Origin: Tyto alba
Taxonomy: Eukaryota > Chordata > Aves > Strigiformes > Tytonidae
Length of the DNA: 64,000 nucleotides
Direction of reading: 5' to 3'
Assembly (NCBI RefSeq): GCF_018691265.1
Contig: NW_024881282.1
Span: forward strand, 55,095,727 to 55,159,726
The notes below the pieces were generated by a model, which saw only the letters and a list, made by a program, of their open reading frames with translations, was not told the origin of the DNA and made no database searches. The position numbers were made by a program, and so were the translations under genes. Of the stretch, positions 12,925-26,957 are shown one piece after another; within the stretch, counting starts at the first letter, position 1, and the number at the start of each line of letters is the position of its first letter.

Positions 12925-12929
12925 GGAAA
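12925..12929. repeat. Right target-site duplication of solo LTR (GGAAA)
   Basis: GGAAA directly follows the terminus ACCCAGGACA and matches 11850-11854. Confidence 0.8.
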
Positions 12930-14608
12930 GCACCTATGAAAGGAAAAAATGAGAGAAGAGCTAATCAGGTAAGGACCAGCTCCTAGACTCCACTTACTAG
13001 CTTTTATGGTAGGTGCTACTCAGATGTTACTGGAAAAGCAGAGCCTTTCCCCTTTGTTGAATCCTGTCTTGAGACTGGGAACTGAGAGAGAATGCCTTAT
13101 CTTGTCAAATGGAGGAAAAGCTGTAGTGGAAAAAGAACATACCAGCATAGCAACATAGGACCTCATCTTCAACCACTGGTGACATAAAGGAGCTGTCCAT
13201 GTTTCAACACAGCAGATAGATATGCTTAAAGGAGTAGGAGGCTGTATGGACCTTCTCTTTGCTCCATATCCTCTGCAGGTCCACAAAGCTGTACAATGTT
13301 AACCAATTAATACAATGTAAGGGTAACCTGATAAACTTATAGGTATTTATTTTCATAGTAGAAAAGGAGATATGGTGACTGCAAGCAAGATGACTTTTCA
13401 GACAGACTAGATACCATTCCTGAAACTCTGGTGCTTGATTTATATTTTCAGTTACACAGAGTATTAAATGTTCTTTAGCATCTAATCCATTAGCACTGTT
13501 ACAAATGTCCATATCTTTTCTTTCTTATGGTAATAAACCCCATTTAGAAATAAGCAACTGAGTAGAGAAACAGTTGACTTTAATTTAATATGTGGCTTTG
13601 AGATTTGCTGAACTCTGAAGTTATTTCTTGGCCAGAGGTGTTAAAAAGTGAGTAGCTGTATGGTATTCTCTTCAGAGATGTTCGCAACCTCATGCTGAGA
13701 ATTTATTGCCTGCAATTCTGTAACAGGAGAAGTGGTTCTTCAGCTGCTACAAAGTTGAAAAGAAAAAAACTGTGTGTTCTGAGAATACAAAAATATTAGT
13801 AATCACTGATATTACACCTTGAATTCATAGGTTTCATCTTTCTTTGCAAAGTTCTCTAGACATTATTTCTTGTATTTTTAGAAATGTAGGAAAATAGAGA
13901 CAAACCAAATCCAGAAAGCTGTTTGGAATTTCCTCATATAATCCATAGGCAGGTGTGAAGCAAGTTCCAGTTATTTTGCTTTTAAATTTATTTTTTCTTT
14001 ATACTGTGACCCTATTTAAAAGGGACGACAAAATATATTCTAAATATACAAGCTTTCCCATAAAGCCTGTATCAAAAGAGAAAATCTTTTCAGGAGTGGA
14101 AGAAAGACTCCTGAATGTGTTCTTCTTCAGTCTTCTTATATTTGAAGTTTTTTTGTATTCCTTCCACCTACCCAAAGGTACTTCCAGCATGTGATTGCTT
14201 AGAATTTTCAGTCACATGTGTTGGTCAAAAAAATTATTCCAGAATGTATTTTTCCATAAAGTGACTGAAAAATTCTTGACAGAGAAACACTACTAGAGAC
14301 AAGCATCCTGAAGTGGAAAAATTTATTCACAAAGCTTTTTGATTGGTTCTGTGTAACATTCCTACGGTTTTTGTCAAAGTCCATGAGAAAGAGAAGTCTC
14401 CAAATTAAAAACTTCAAATTTCCCCCATGGATTTCATTTATGCACACTGAAGTTTACAAATGCCAGAGAGAGAACCACACGAACTATTCAGCCTAAAAGT
14501 TTTGTGGTCATGCCTTGACATGGTTTGGGGCAGAGCAAGAAAGAATCTGGACTATGTTCAAAACAGATCCTTCTTGACCTAACCCACTGAGATATGCCCC
14601 TGAACTGA

Positions 14609-14622
14609 GCACCTTGTGGCGC
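14609..14622 (+). promoter_or_regulatory. Weak CTCF-like motif
   Basis: GCACCTTGTGGCGC fits 11 of 14 positions of the CTCF core consensus. Chance matches of this quality are common. Confidence 0.2.
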
Positions 14623-16079
14623 TGAAGCAAGGTGTTGTGTAGTTGTTGTGTATTGTGGATGTTTAACTGTAATCTGGAGAATGTGCAGAAAGTGTGAGGC
14701 AAGCAATTTCCACCCCAGGCTCTAGAGTCAGCTGTCTGGTCTGCACTCAGAGGAAGGTGAGAGAAAGGTTATCATGGAGGCCTCTCAGTGGCTGTTGCTT
14801 TGGTAAATAGAACACACATTGCCGAGTCTGATGACACAGATGTGGGAATAAGTTACTAACTGATACACAAAACAGAGCTGTAAATGGTTCCAGGGTGTTT
14901 TATGCTTGTCGTTGACGCCCTACAACAATTGCAGAATTTAAAGCAGTCCTCTGGCTGCAAACTCCTGTTAATCTCAAATTCTTGAGGGCAATTAAGTATG
15001 TCACTTTTGAGCCCCTTGGATTATATACTTCTATTAACAGCCCACTTGCCACCCTCTGCTAGCTGCACTGAATCTCCAGGTTGCTTCTGCTGCTGTTGTT
15101 ATGGCAGAGTTTAAGAATGAGGTTTTAATATATTTTCACTTGAATAATTTTAAGACAAAGTCTTGCTTTAATAAGCCTGAGTGGTACCCAGAATTAAGAC
15201 CTTTTAGTGACACTGTTACTTGTGGGAAAATATTGCTAGAAAGATTAACTTGCTCTGAAAATAATTGCAAATAATTGCTACTTTGGGGCATTATTTCCCA
15301 CTTTCAGTTACTTTATGTATCCAACTTTCACTATCAAACTTTCATGCCTCTGGGTTTGAGGATGGGAAGACAAATATCCAATTCTCTGAGGCAGTCATTT
15401 TCAATCAACTCTGACTATACCTCTGATACAACAGAACCCGTGTCCATGTAAACATAAACCAGCTGACTGCTGATTTTATTAATACTTAACAACAAAACTT
15501 TATTTGCAGTGGGCATCAGCTGTGAGATTACCAATGACAATCTACTTTATTTCAGTCTTTCAAAAGTTATGGATATTGTATTTTTTCAAATTAATGCATT
15601 TCCTATGATATTTCCCAAACACAATTCCAGAAGATTTTTCAGGTGTGCAGATATTAGTGATTTCTTTTATTGATCCTCCTTCATTTTGCATAAAATATTT
15701 GCTGTTGGAAGATACATAGTCCAGGCGCTAGAGTGCTGCCATGTGAAAATGGAACAAAAGATTGCTCGTCTCTGTGGCAGTAAAACTTACCAGCAGGACA
15801 GCAAATCACTCCTGAATCCCCAGCAGCTTTAGAAGAGGGAATCATGGGTTCATTCATGTCAAACAGAAGAAATAACTGAATCTGTCTTTCTGTATGTCTG
15901 ATGAATAATGTGATCGTTGCCAAATCTTGTTTTTTCATAAAAGGTATCCAACTCTCCCTTTATTTCCCTGCAGAAGGTCCAAAATGGAATCAAAAAGCTT
16001 TGTTTTGTAATTAAGGCAAAGAAACACTTTTTCTGTGATGTGAAAAAAACCCTTCACCTCAAACTAAACCATTTTTCCC

Positions 16080-16114
16080 CAATTATTCAGTTCAGTGATT
16101 GAACTGAATAATTG
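16080..16114. repeat. Perfect 15-bp inverted repeat, 5-nt loop
   Basis: The arm caattattcagttca (16080-16094) is followed by loop gtgat and the exact reverse complement (16100-16114). It could form a hairpin or cruciform. It has no T tract or gene context to make it a terminator and is too short for a typical microRNA precursor. Confidence 0.85.
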
Positions 16115-17997
16115 TAGTGCCTAAATGCTACTCATCTATAATTCAGGCCAAACTGCAATTGCAGTTATTAATCAAAGTATATTATGATGGTTGGCAAAAT
16201 GAATCACTGTTCCTCCCAAATAAACTCTTTGTCACTGAAAACTGATACACGTGTGATATTTCAGAAAAGTTTGCCACTTCTTTTGGTACCTACCTACAGC
16301 TTTCGTGTTCTACAGGATCATTTCTGAAAATATTTATTTTGTGGAAAATACAACCACATCCAAGTTATGGATATCTGAACTAGATTATGTAGGACAAATC
16401 TTTTCTATTAGTATTCAATTTAAACATATTTTAACAGAAACTTTTGGGAGTTTTAAGATGTCTGAATAATACACTTTCCTAAATATTTCACATGGGTTTT
16501 CTGTTCAGAATTCAAATACCATATACAGAGTTTTATTAATTGCTTTTGGTTTTTGTAGGTCTCAATGAACTTTGATGAGGACAATAAAACGAAAATAGAT
16601 AGTACTGATGAACTTCTGCCTGTCTTAAATTAAGAAACAGGGGAAGTGGCATTAGTAAATTTCCCATTCTAATTTCATACACATTAAAGGGTTCAATCAG
16701 ACTGTGCAGATTTTCAGCTTATGAAAAATTATATGAATGGGAAGTAGGAAGGGGAACAGCCATAAGACTTTACTAGGACTGTATATAGTTGGTATAGAAG
16801 GCACCAAAACTCCCCTGCTATCACAGTAAATCTGCTTTTATACATCTGCTTTTATAAATCTGTTTTATACATAAAATATATATTGCTTGATAAACAATAG
16901 TTACAGAATTTCCAGGAGGGAAAAATATAATTAAATTCAGAAAAAAATAGACATATCTAAAGAAAGAAAATTCACTGCTTGTGTAACAAAATGAAAGAAA
17001 CCCTTCATAGATACTATTGCTTAAACCCATTCAAAATTGACAATTTGCAGACATTCGTATCTAATTCTATCTTTAATTGAAAAAATACGTGCAAGATTTT
17101 AGGACAATATCCACACCTGTTGAATGGTATCTTCTCCATTCATTTGCTTCAGGTCTTTCTTTATGGAGACTCGGCCGTTCCCAAGAAATTTCTTGGACGT
17201 GTTTTTGTCACATGAGATCCAAGAGATTTTGCTTTTCCAAATGGTTGGAAAATAACTTCTATTTTTTTCCCCCTTTTTTTTTTTTAGCTTGCTGTTCAGG
17301 TGAATTTTTTTAAAAGAACATCCATGTCTAGCAGCTAAAATATATTACTTTACTTGTGGATATTTTTTCAGCATGGTCAGTACAAGTGAAAAAGTTAGGA
17401 GAAGTGCACATGAAAGAGGGTAAGTAACTGAATTACCTTCTAGGATCATTTACTCTAAATTTTGACAAAAAGCTAAAAATAAAATAATTTAAGATGAATA
17501 TTAGGTTTTATAATTTACTTTTCTTTCAGATATAGTAATGTGAAATATTGATTTAAGGTAATTTGCAAATTATACTGGGAATCTGCAATTCTAAAATTTT
17601 TAACTGAATTGAAAAAGGTGCAGATCCAGATGTTTTAAGATCCATCTGTACTAACAGACAAAAAGTGGGTTAAGTGTCCTTAAAATATCATTCTGCCTGA
17701 GTGTTTCTGGATTTTCTCCAGGCAAATCATCTTTTTTTATGTCATGTGAGAAAACCAGTGGAACTGTTAGATCAAGATCAAGAGTTCCTTTGTACAGAAA
17801 AGATTACAAAAATGAGGTCTCATGAGAGTCAAAGAAACAACAGAATCATGTATTTACATGTCAGTTTTGAGATCCCAACATTATTACATTATACAGTAGG
17901 ATCCTGTAAGAAGTTGCTATGAGAAAAACAGTTGTTCAAAGGGGTGGATATATTGTAACCAAATATTTGTTACCTCATGGAATATACTTACAGTTTG

Positions 17998-18011
17998 GCG
18001 CCACCAGGTGC
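17998..18011 (-). promoter_or_regulatory. CTCF-like motif
   Basis: Read on the minus strand, GCACCTGGTGGCGC agrees with the CTCF core consensus at 12 of 14 positions, including the GGTGGCGC half. Confidence 0.35.
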
Positions 18012-20864
18012 TGGACATTCTAAGTCACTTAATGAAAGTTGAACTACTTATTCAACCAGTGAATGTCAATCACCAATTATGTGTGTCTTGTTAATGTACT
18101 ATATATACAATTTATTTTTATTTGGCTTGTGATTCTGATTTTATATCTAAGCAATAAACTTAGTATCTCTGATCTCTAGAGGATTGTCTTATGATGACAA
18201 CTCAACTGAAGAAGCTGAACTGAAGCACTATGTGCCAGGGTGTATGAAGAGGAGGCCTGAGGAAAAATAAATGTTCACAAACATACTATTAGGGATATAA
18301 TTATATGTATTAATGTATGCATAATATGGATTAGAAACCTTATTGAATGGCAATGCTTTTAAGTCTTGATCAGAGGAATAAAACTGTGGAAGTGATTACT
18401 GCTGAGCTGCAGTGGTAAATGTAACCTATTAACTCAATTGAGGATAACCAATAGACTTAAAAGGGCTCATTGCTAGAAGAAAATACCATTTGTGGGAAAA
18501 CATAATAACATCTGACCTTAGAGACAAACTACAGATTGAGGTCTCCATCTGTCTTGACACTGAACTATGAAAATGAGAAACCTCAGGAATGATTTTCCTG
18601 AATTAAGTGTCTATTACTCAGCAATGTATTTCAGTCATGCAACTAGATTGAGTGAAGTAACACAGCTTTAGGCATGCAAGTGATATCAACAATGTCTTTG
18701 AGCAGGGTAAAATATCACACCTGGTTCCCTGTGCCAAAGGGACAATTTTTTGCTTGGTCAGTGCCTGAAAATGGATTATTTGTTAACATTAAAAATACTC
18801 AAATATGCAAATATTACAAGGGGCTAGAATCTAAACAAAATCTAAATACACTCTGGTAGCTGTATCAACACTTCCTTATCAAGAAGGTTATAGATAACTT
18901 CCTTTGAAAATAGATTTTACAGCTATTAGACATATAAAAATAAAGACAATTTGATTCCATAGACAAAGTTATTTCTTTCTTATTCAATAGTTCATGTTTT
19001 ACATCTTTGTTTCCTAGTAGCTTATTGTGCTTCTATGTAAAAGGTGTGTAGATAGCATGCAAAGGATGTTAATATCTCTGATATTAATATTATCCTTAAT
19101 ATCTCTAATTTAAAATATCCAATTACATTCTCTCAATAACACCAATTTAACTGGGGCAAACAATCATAACCTTAAGTCAGTTGACAAATGCATAGGATTT
19201 GGGAACTCTTAGAAAAATGAGACAAAATAGTTATCTACATCCACTATTTCAAGCCATATGTCCTCTTCTGTATGAAAATGAGTATTAGTGGTAGATGAAT
19301 GATATTGCATGTACATGGAATATAGAAAAACATCCCAATCAGAGTAGTGGGGAAAAATCCTGGGTGTCCAGGTGGTATCTGAGTAATGTAGGAGATAAAA
19401 TCATAATTATGGTGGAATTAGGAATAGCAAGAGGCTGGTAGCATGTTCTGCTGCTGGTAGTATCTTTCCTACCTGGGAAACCTTCTAGTTCTGTTTCTGC
19501 ATTCAAGAAGTGATTTTGAGATCTTAGCCACATTTAAATAGTAAACCAGCTAATATATCTATGAATAAATGCACACTTTAAAAGTGTACATAATTTACCA
19601 TTAAAGAGTCTAACAAAACAACATTTACATCCTTTCAGAAACTTTACATGGAAATTTTATTTTAATTTTTCTTTTCTTTTTTTTTCAATTGTTTATCATA
19701 CACGTTCTTAATTGTAATTTTCCATAAATATATATGGACAAACTTGACATATTAGACACTAGTACAAGCCTGGAATAGAAGTTAATGAGCAAAAATGCAC
19801 TTAAATACAATGTAATGCAGTGCATAAGCATTTTACAGGGTTAATATAGATTACGAACAATTAATTTTGTCAGATCAAAAAAAGGATTTGGCATCTAGAA
19901 AGAGAATGTTATCATCCACCCAGATCTCTTTGGAACATAAATAGCACCTCTAGCTAATAAATGATTGTCAAAAAAAAAAAAAAACCAAAAAACTCTAGCC
20001 AATATATTCAAGTAAAAACCGTACAGTATTGCAAAATATAAAAAGAAAGAAAAAAAATTGTTAGTCAAGAACAATGGCTACTGCATGTTTAATTATTGCA
20101 TAGCAATACCAAGTTCTGTTGGTAGACTGCAGATATGGTCAGCTTTCCATGTAGGCTATATGTGGAAAATGCATTTATGTCACACTGAAGGAAGGGTAAG
20201 TACTTTTTGTACCACTCTGAAAAAATCTCTCCATAACTTTAAGGTAGAACTTTTAAAGACTCAGAGACAAATGTAGACTTTTCATGGGCTTGCCTACTTG
20301 CAGATAAAATAAAAAAAACAGAACCTGGAAAAGGTATGAAAAATTGCCAGTGTTTTTAGAGCCTAGTGTTCTGGAGAGTTTCCTGTAATAATTTAATGGG
20401 AATACTGTTTGCAGGGCCTTGAGCATTCTCATTCTCTATACTTTTTACAAGAACATCATGTCCATCCATACTTTGCATGATCTTGTCATACATACTACAA
20501 TAGATGAAAAATCAGTCTCTGCATTGCAGCCTATTCAGAGATCATCTACTTAATAATTCCACAGCAAAAAACACCCAACCAACCCCTTCATCCACAATGT
20601 AGGTTTTACAGTCTAACAACAATGAAAATTCTCAGTGATCTTAGGCCACTTTGAACTGCGTCATGGTTAAAATACTAGTGTTATGTAATACTGCAGTTTC
20701 CTGAATGAATTTCTACTATAAATAAAATCAGCAGAAACTGAAAAATAATAATATATACTCTTACAGAAAACCTCTAAATTTTTCTGTCATTTGCTGAAGT
20801 CTTTTATTTGTTTACAAATATGTTTCATTTATCAGGCACAGTATGCAATTTACTCTAAGACCTT

Positions 20865-20992
20865 ATATATATTTTATATATACATAAATATATATAATAT
20901 ATATAAATTAGAGTTTTATATATAGGGGAATACATATATACACACATATGCATATATATTGCCTTATATATATGTCTATATATACATTCCCA
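20865..20992. repeat. AT-rich (TA/ATAC)n microsatellite region
   Basis: About 130 bases dominated by TATATA and ATACATAT words, with a short CACACA run. Confidence 0.9.
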
Positions 20993-21157
20993 AAAGACAT
21001 AAACCATTTTCTGTGGAAATAAGAAAAACAAAGATTATAAACCGCTGAAAGAAGGCTTGAAAGGAAATGGATAATTTCCTTTGGGGTTAAACAGATTTGT
21101 TTGGATATTTATTACAATATATCCTCTATATTTTATAATCTACATTCAGAGTTTATG

Positions 21158-21192
21158 TTGTTTTGTTTTGTTTATTTTATTTTATTTTATTT
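21158..21192. repeat. (TTTTG)n to (TTTTA)n pentanucleotide repeat
   Basis: Repeat units change from TTTTG to TTTTA within one tract, which points to a point mutation followed by unit expansion. Confidence 0.9.
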
Positions 21193-23808
21193 ACATAGAC
21201 TATTAATACATATTGTGCGTTAATTTAGGGACTGATTCATTAGGAATAATATGCAGGCATAGCTAAATTTGCCAATTGCAACAAAACCTGCATTTGTTGT
21301 GTTACACTGGATACTCCTGAGATTTGATATGGAGAAAATAAGGCTGAAGCCTCCACTGAAGCCACATCACCTCCAATGTCTGATAAAGCCCTTTGACTTT
21401 GATAGTTTTTTTTTTTTTATGCTGGATTCAGTGGAGTTTGTACTAGTTCCTAGAAGGCAAGAATGGTTTGCAGGCTAAAATGAAGAGTATCTTTGAAGAA
21501 ACAATCATCTCTGGTTTTCTAAAGAGCATATGAAGAACAATCATTATTCCTCAGCCCCAGTCCAATTTTTTCTGACCATCTTCCTCAACTGCTCCAAAAA
21601 AGGGAAAGCAAGCTAAAATTCTGTATTATTTCTAAATGAAATAAACTTTTTTTTTTTTTTTCCCCAAGGATGCAAAATGCAAAATTTTCTTTAAAACTGT
21701 TTGGATGTATTAATTATGTAGTGTTTCCATTCAATTCCACTAACTCGGAAATTGAAAGAAAACAAAACAAAACAAAAAAAACCTGTTGGCCAGCATCTCA
21801 CAGAAAGGGCAGTAGACTTTGGATATCGAAATGACATGTTGAGTTTTTATATCAGTTCAGTGATGTAAAAACTACACAGGTATCGGTTAAGTCTTTAGAC
21901 TTAGTAAAGCTATGCTAATTGATGCAAAAAATTTTGTCATAAATATACACTGTCTTAAAAATAGAACTGTAAGTAGTTTCAAATATTTGGGCAACTTTCT
22001 AATAGTCTGTACAGGTTTTATCATTATGCTTTTGATTAACTGTACTCTTCCAGGGTTGTGCAAGTTTCCAAACTTCAGTTGAGAGGTAGATGATGAGAAA
22101 AATTTGAACTGCAAAACAACAACATGTAAATTATGCTGAAATTACATAGCAATGCTTATGTAAATTGTGATCAAAAAGGTGATAATACATGCAAGCATTT
22201 TCAATATATATATATGCACAAATATCAGAAAAGCACCCACCCCCCCAAAAATCCAGAGAGCCTTGTTAAAACTGCTATGTCATCTCTGAAAATAATTTAA
22301 AAATTCCCTTTATATTCCTCTCTGTGAGTAGAAAAATAGTCATCTATAGAGAAACTAACAAAAGTTGCCTCAATTCAATTTTGTTATAGGCAAAATTGTC
22401 AGTATCAGTTACAGCATGTTTATCTATAAAAGCGGTCACTGGTTTTGTTTAGTGAAATCCTGATGGCTGCCCCAAATCTAACTGTATCTGGTATCTGTAG
22501 CTTATTATGTATCTGAATAATACCTCCCCAGTAATCATCACAACTATCCAGACCTGAAAGTAGCAAGTGAACAATGTTGCTTAGACATTTGAGGAAGGAG
22601 AATGACAAGAAAGCATTCATTACCTTCCAAAACCAAATTCTTTGTGTTACATCAAAATGGAGAATAGGGTGGGGGCTGGGAGCAGGAAGCCTTCAGAGGA
22701 ACAAGAGTTCTCTGGGAAGAACAATTATGCATACACTGTCAAATGTTTTTTTAAACACACTGGATGCTGATATGCAAAAAGGCCATTAAAATTCATGTGA
22801 ATCTTGAATCACGATGTCAGTGAAATTGCTGCCATTCACTTTAGCAGTAAGCAAAGTTGAACTTCCTCTCATAAGGACAGCATCATTAAAAAAAAAAAAA
22901 AATCTATTTGAAGATAAAATAAGACTTTCCCTAACTCTGTCAAAACAGTTCATAAGTCACACTCCTGAAATAAAAGGATTGTAGCCTGACTGCTTATGCT
23001 ACAGCATTTCATATGAAAAGATGCTTTTGTGAACTCAATGGAATTACAGAACTGGCAACAGTTGCAACCACAGTTCAATGAGGAGAGGTGGAAGCGGTCA
23101 ACTTCTGATATGTTCTTGAAAAAGTACTGAGAATTACTGGTGAGAAGCCTTTCTCTGGAGTTGGAAAGGGCAATACAGAAAACTCTACAGCTTCTAGAGA
23201 GTACAATTTCCAAAAACTCTAAAGAGATAAAAGTATCTAGATGTATGCTCTGAAACTACTTGAAATTTAACCTTGATGCTAAATTGGAAAAATATTATTG
23301 ATGTTATTCCCTTTCCTACTAATTTAAAAATTTTGGCATTATTTTACTTCATTGGTCAAATAAGAGGAAAATGACTATTAGGCTCAGTGATATGAAGAAG
23401 GCAGAGAAATTAAAAGGGTGAAGTATACCTAAGTATAAAGGAGATTAAGACCAATTAAGGATTTGCTTGCACTGACTGACAGAGACTACAGACTCCACAG
23501 TGCATAACAAATGCATGTGGTATGTCTTGAAGTTTGAGAGTACACTTCTCCATTGTAGTGCCCAGGCATCTCTTAGTTCTGACCCAGCGGTGGTCCAGAC
23601 TGGAGGCAAGGTAATTAAAGCAGGGGAATTGAGAGAGATGGTATGTATATACGCAGGTCTTACCCTGAAAGCAGAAATGTAATGATGAAATGATTTGCAG
23701 TACAAATTATATCTTAATGCAAGTAAGAGTGATATTCAGGGATTTGAAGGCAAGTTAGACTCATTTTACTACTTTGCTGCTCAGTATAGATTTGATTAAA
23801 GGCAATTT

Positions 23809-23833
23809 TTTATTATTATTATTATTATTATTA
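23809..23833. repeat. (TTA)n microsatellite, about 8 units
   Basis: Uninterrupted trinucleotide repeat following a T run. Confidence 0.95.
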
Positions 23834-25319
23834 CTTTTAGAAATAAGAGCTACTTACAAGGCAATTGCCCCCTTAGGACCTGTTATTCGGAAGACAGTTT
23901 TTTAATTCCAGGCAGTTTTTGCATAGATATAGTTCCAATTTTCTTAATTCATCTCTGGATTTTAACTTCTTTAATATTCAGTAATATCAAGAGTATTCTG
24001 ATGTTTTTTATTTTGTTGCTAGTATTAAGAGGAAAAGTAATGGAAGAGGTGTAAGGAAGTATTTCATTTGACTCAGTTCCTACTTTATATTGCTCCAGTT
24101 GCCTGCTACACCTTTTTACCTTATGGGATTAAAAATTGCACACTGGTGAGTGGTGTTAAAGCAGTTCTTTCATTCCTATTATTTTTTAACATAATTGTCC
24201 AGAGATGAAATAGTAGTATCCCTGCAGAGGGTTGTATTTATATAAATTATGATTTCCTCTGAGATAGTAACATAATTTTAGTTACTGGTGGTCAGGTGTG
24301 TCTACGGCTTGAGGAATCTTGGTTTTCCCTTATTTCCTATGTCATGTTGCATCGTATTCTGTGATCCTGCATAAAGCAGGTAAGGTGCCTGCATGTTTCC
24401 TGAGAGCCTTTTATTATCATCTTTATTCTGAGTCCTTTATTTACTCAACTACAACTTTTAACAAGTTGACACTTGTTGTCTTTTACCCTGTATTCTTAAT
24501 CGTGCTGTTTTTTTGCAAAGAGATAATAAGCACCTAGAATTTTGCCTCAGTCATTTTGGTTCGGCCCATACATTCATCTCTTTTCAAATAATCTCTGCCT
24601 TTCTGCCACTTGCTGTCAAGAGGAGAGTGATGTTCCTGATGACTACTCTTTAGCTGAAATTTCAGTTCATCTTTCACAATCCAGTATTTATAACTAATAT
24701 TCCTCACTGTATGAAAGCTTAGTGCCTATGAAACTTCTCAGCACTTTCTGGCTCTGTGAACACAGGGCCTTCACAGATCCTGGATTTCACCCTGTATGTT
24801 TGTATAGTCAAAAATAGAGCAATGTTTTACATCACAGGGTGATGGCAGGTGTATGGTTTGGAAGAAGGTGAAATGTGTTTAATTTTTCTTCAAAGATGGG
24901 GGCTGGGAGAGGAACTGTAATTTTGCTGGGACTAAATCATTCTCGTTTACACAGTTCACTGCTCAAATTTGGGCACGTAACTCATATTTTCTCCCAAAAC
25001 TCTGAAATGCACATATTTTGTTACTGATGCACCTGCAAAATTGCAGGACTTGTAGAAGATGTTGGCTTTCCTGCATATAATTAGGCAAAAAGTAGGTATT
25101 CAGTTCTATACCATGCTGTGAGTAGATTCATGATGCTTCTCCCCCAAACAGTGCTGAGGTAATGAAAAAGTTCAACATTACTGTCGAACTTCATAGATGA
25201 TAACCCAGCAAACAGAAGCAAGCACTACCAGAATTTTTAGAATAATGAAAATAATAATACTGAACAATACTATTTAAAAATGGCTTTCTTAATGCACTGC
25301 CATATCTGCTAGATTTTAC

Positions 25320-25341
25320 TTTTTTTTTTTTTTTTTTTTTT
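25320..25341. repeat. Poly(T) run (22 nt)
   Basis: Uninterrupted T tract within the 3' flank of SLC16A7. Confidence 0.9.
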
Positions 25342-26957
25342 AAATTTTGTTATTGGCACTTCAAAGTGTGTTTAACACAGCTAGATGTCTGTCCAATATA
25401 TTTGCAACTTTTTGAGATTTAGAAGAGGGCTAAAATTAATGTTATTCTTTTCCTGGCATTGAGTGTATATGTATCCTGCATAAACACTACATAAATGTTT
25501 TATGAATCAGACCCTTATTTTTCACAATTTCTGAGGCATTTATATGCATCTCTCCAAAATGAGTAGCACCTTTCCTCACCTACAAACAGAACAGAAATAT
25601 ATTCACTTAATAACTTCAAAAGCTTGTACTCCTAGGTTTCAAGTGCAATGCTAACTGATTTTTGTAAAATAAAATCACAGACATGCTTTCTTTTGCCTAA
25701 AGGAAGAGGAACAATTGTGTACATTTTAATTGAAATGAGTGTCTGTGTGAAATTGTAGACACAAGACCAAATATCCTGCACAAAAATGATACGTTAATAC
25801 AAAGCTTCCAGACTGGCACTGTCAATATGCCTTGCAGCATTTTTGCTCAAACCAGCATTACAAAAACGAAGTAGCTTTTCACTAAACACGTGAGAAAGAG
25901 AGGTGAGGGCTGGTATGAAGTTGCCTGTCTGCAGAGACCTTAAATCTCCTCTCAGTAGACAACCAAACAACTAATGACTTGCCAATAAACCCAAGCACCT
26001 ACTTTGAAGCCATTGCCATGTAACTGATTCAGGCCCCAAAAGCCAGGGTAAGTATTCTTTTAATATCAGCAGGTTCTGAATCTAGTCCCTTTATGAAGAA
26101 GGCTTCACAGTCCAATCCAGATCCTTCAGCCTTACAGGAATACATAATCAAACAAATTAATTGCCATTCCTGTTAGCAACATAGATCTTGGTTTTAAATC
26201 CTTTTATACAGGCAGATTTTAGCTTAATTTGAATTAGTGAGATCTGAATGTACTTTATGTTCAAATTTATATGTTGAAGTACAAAGTAGTTAGCTATCAC
26301 AGGAGGAAACAACTTCTGGAATATACTGTAATTCAGCTGTTTATTGTGTTTTAGATATGATACCCACCAATTGTTCATCTTCTAGCCTTAACTTTTACAT
26401 CCATGTTATAATTGTTTATACAGATATAATGTCTCTTTTTGATCTAGTGGGCAAAAAAAGAGAAAAAGGTTTCACCATGCTTCACTCAGATACTCTGTTT
26501 CTTTTGAAAAAAATCTTTGAGTTTATATTCTTTTTAATATTAGTGGTAAATAAAGTTTGGGCAGCTTATTTCAACAGACTTTAACAATATTCTAAAGATG
26601 AACACAAAGTATTTTCCCAAATAAGAATAGGAAATATTTTTGCATTAGATACACTTTTGAAACAAAACTGTTTGTCATTGGAAAGCTTTATAGCCTGGTT
26701 TACCTGACTCTTGATTATCCAGAGTCATAGTCTGATGGACTTGTTTGCATGGAATCACTACCTCTGTAATCTCAATTTTGTATCACTGAAATAAATAAAC
26801 TGTAGATAGTAATTTAACTTCAAGTCTTGCCACAGGGCAAAAATCTGTTCCCATCCAATATTGTGACTGATCATTATTAACACAAAACCTGGCCTGTGTC
26901 TTGAAGACATATTTCTAATGGAAGTCATAAATGTTGCCTTCTGAGCTATATTGCAGA

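Larger units (their letters stand above)
12930..26957. other. 3' flank and 3' UTR of SLC16A7; otherwise no gene seen
   Basis: The part nearest 26957 must hold the SLC16A7 3' UTR; its end is not fixed. The rest is AT-rich with no supported gene. Notable items are a perfect stem-loop at 16080-16114, CTCF-like motifs at 14609-14622 and 17998-18011, an AT-rich microsatellite region at 20865-20992, a TTTTG/TTTTA repeat at 21158-21192, a TTA repeat at 23809-23833 and a T run at 25320-25341. Confidence 0.6.
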
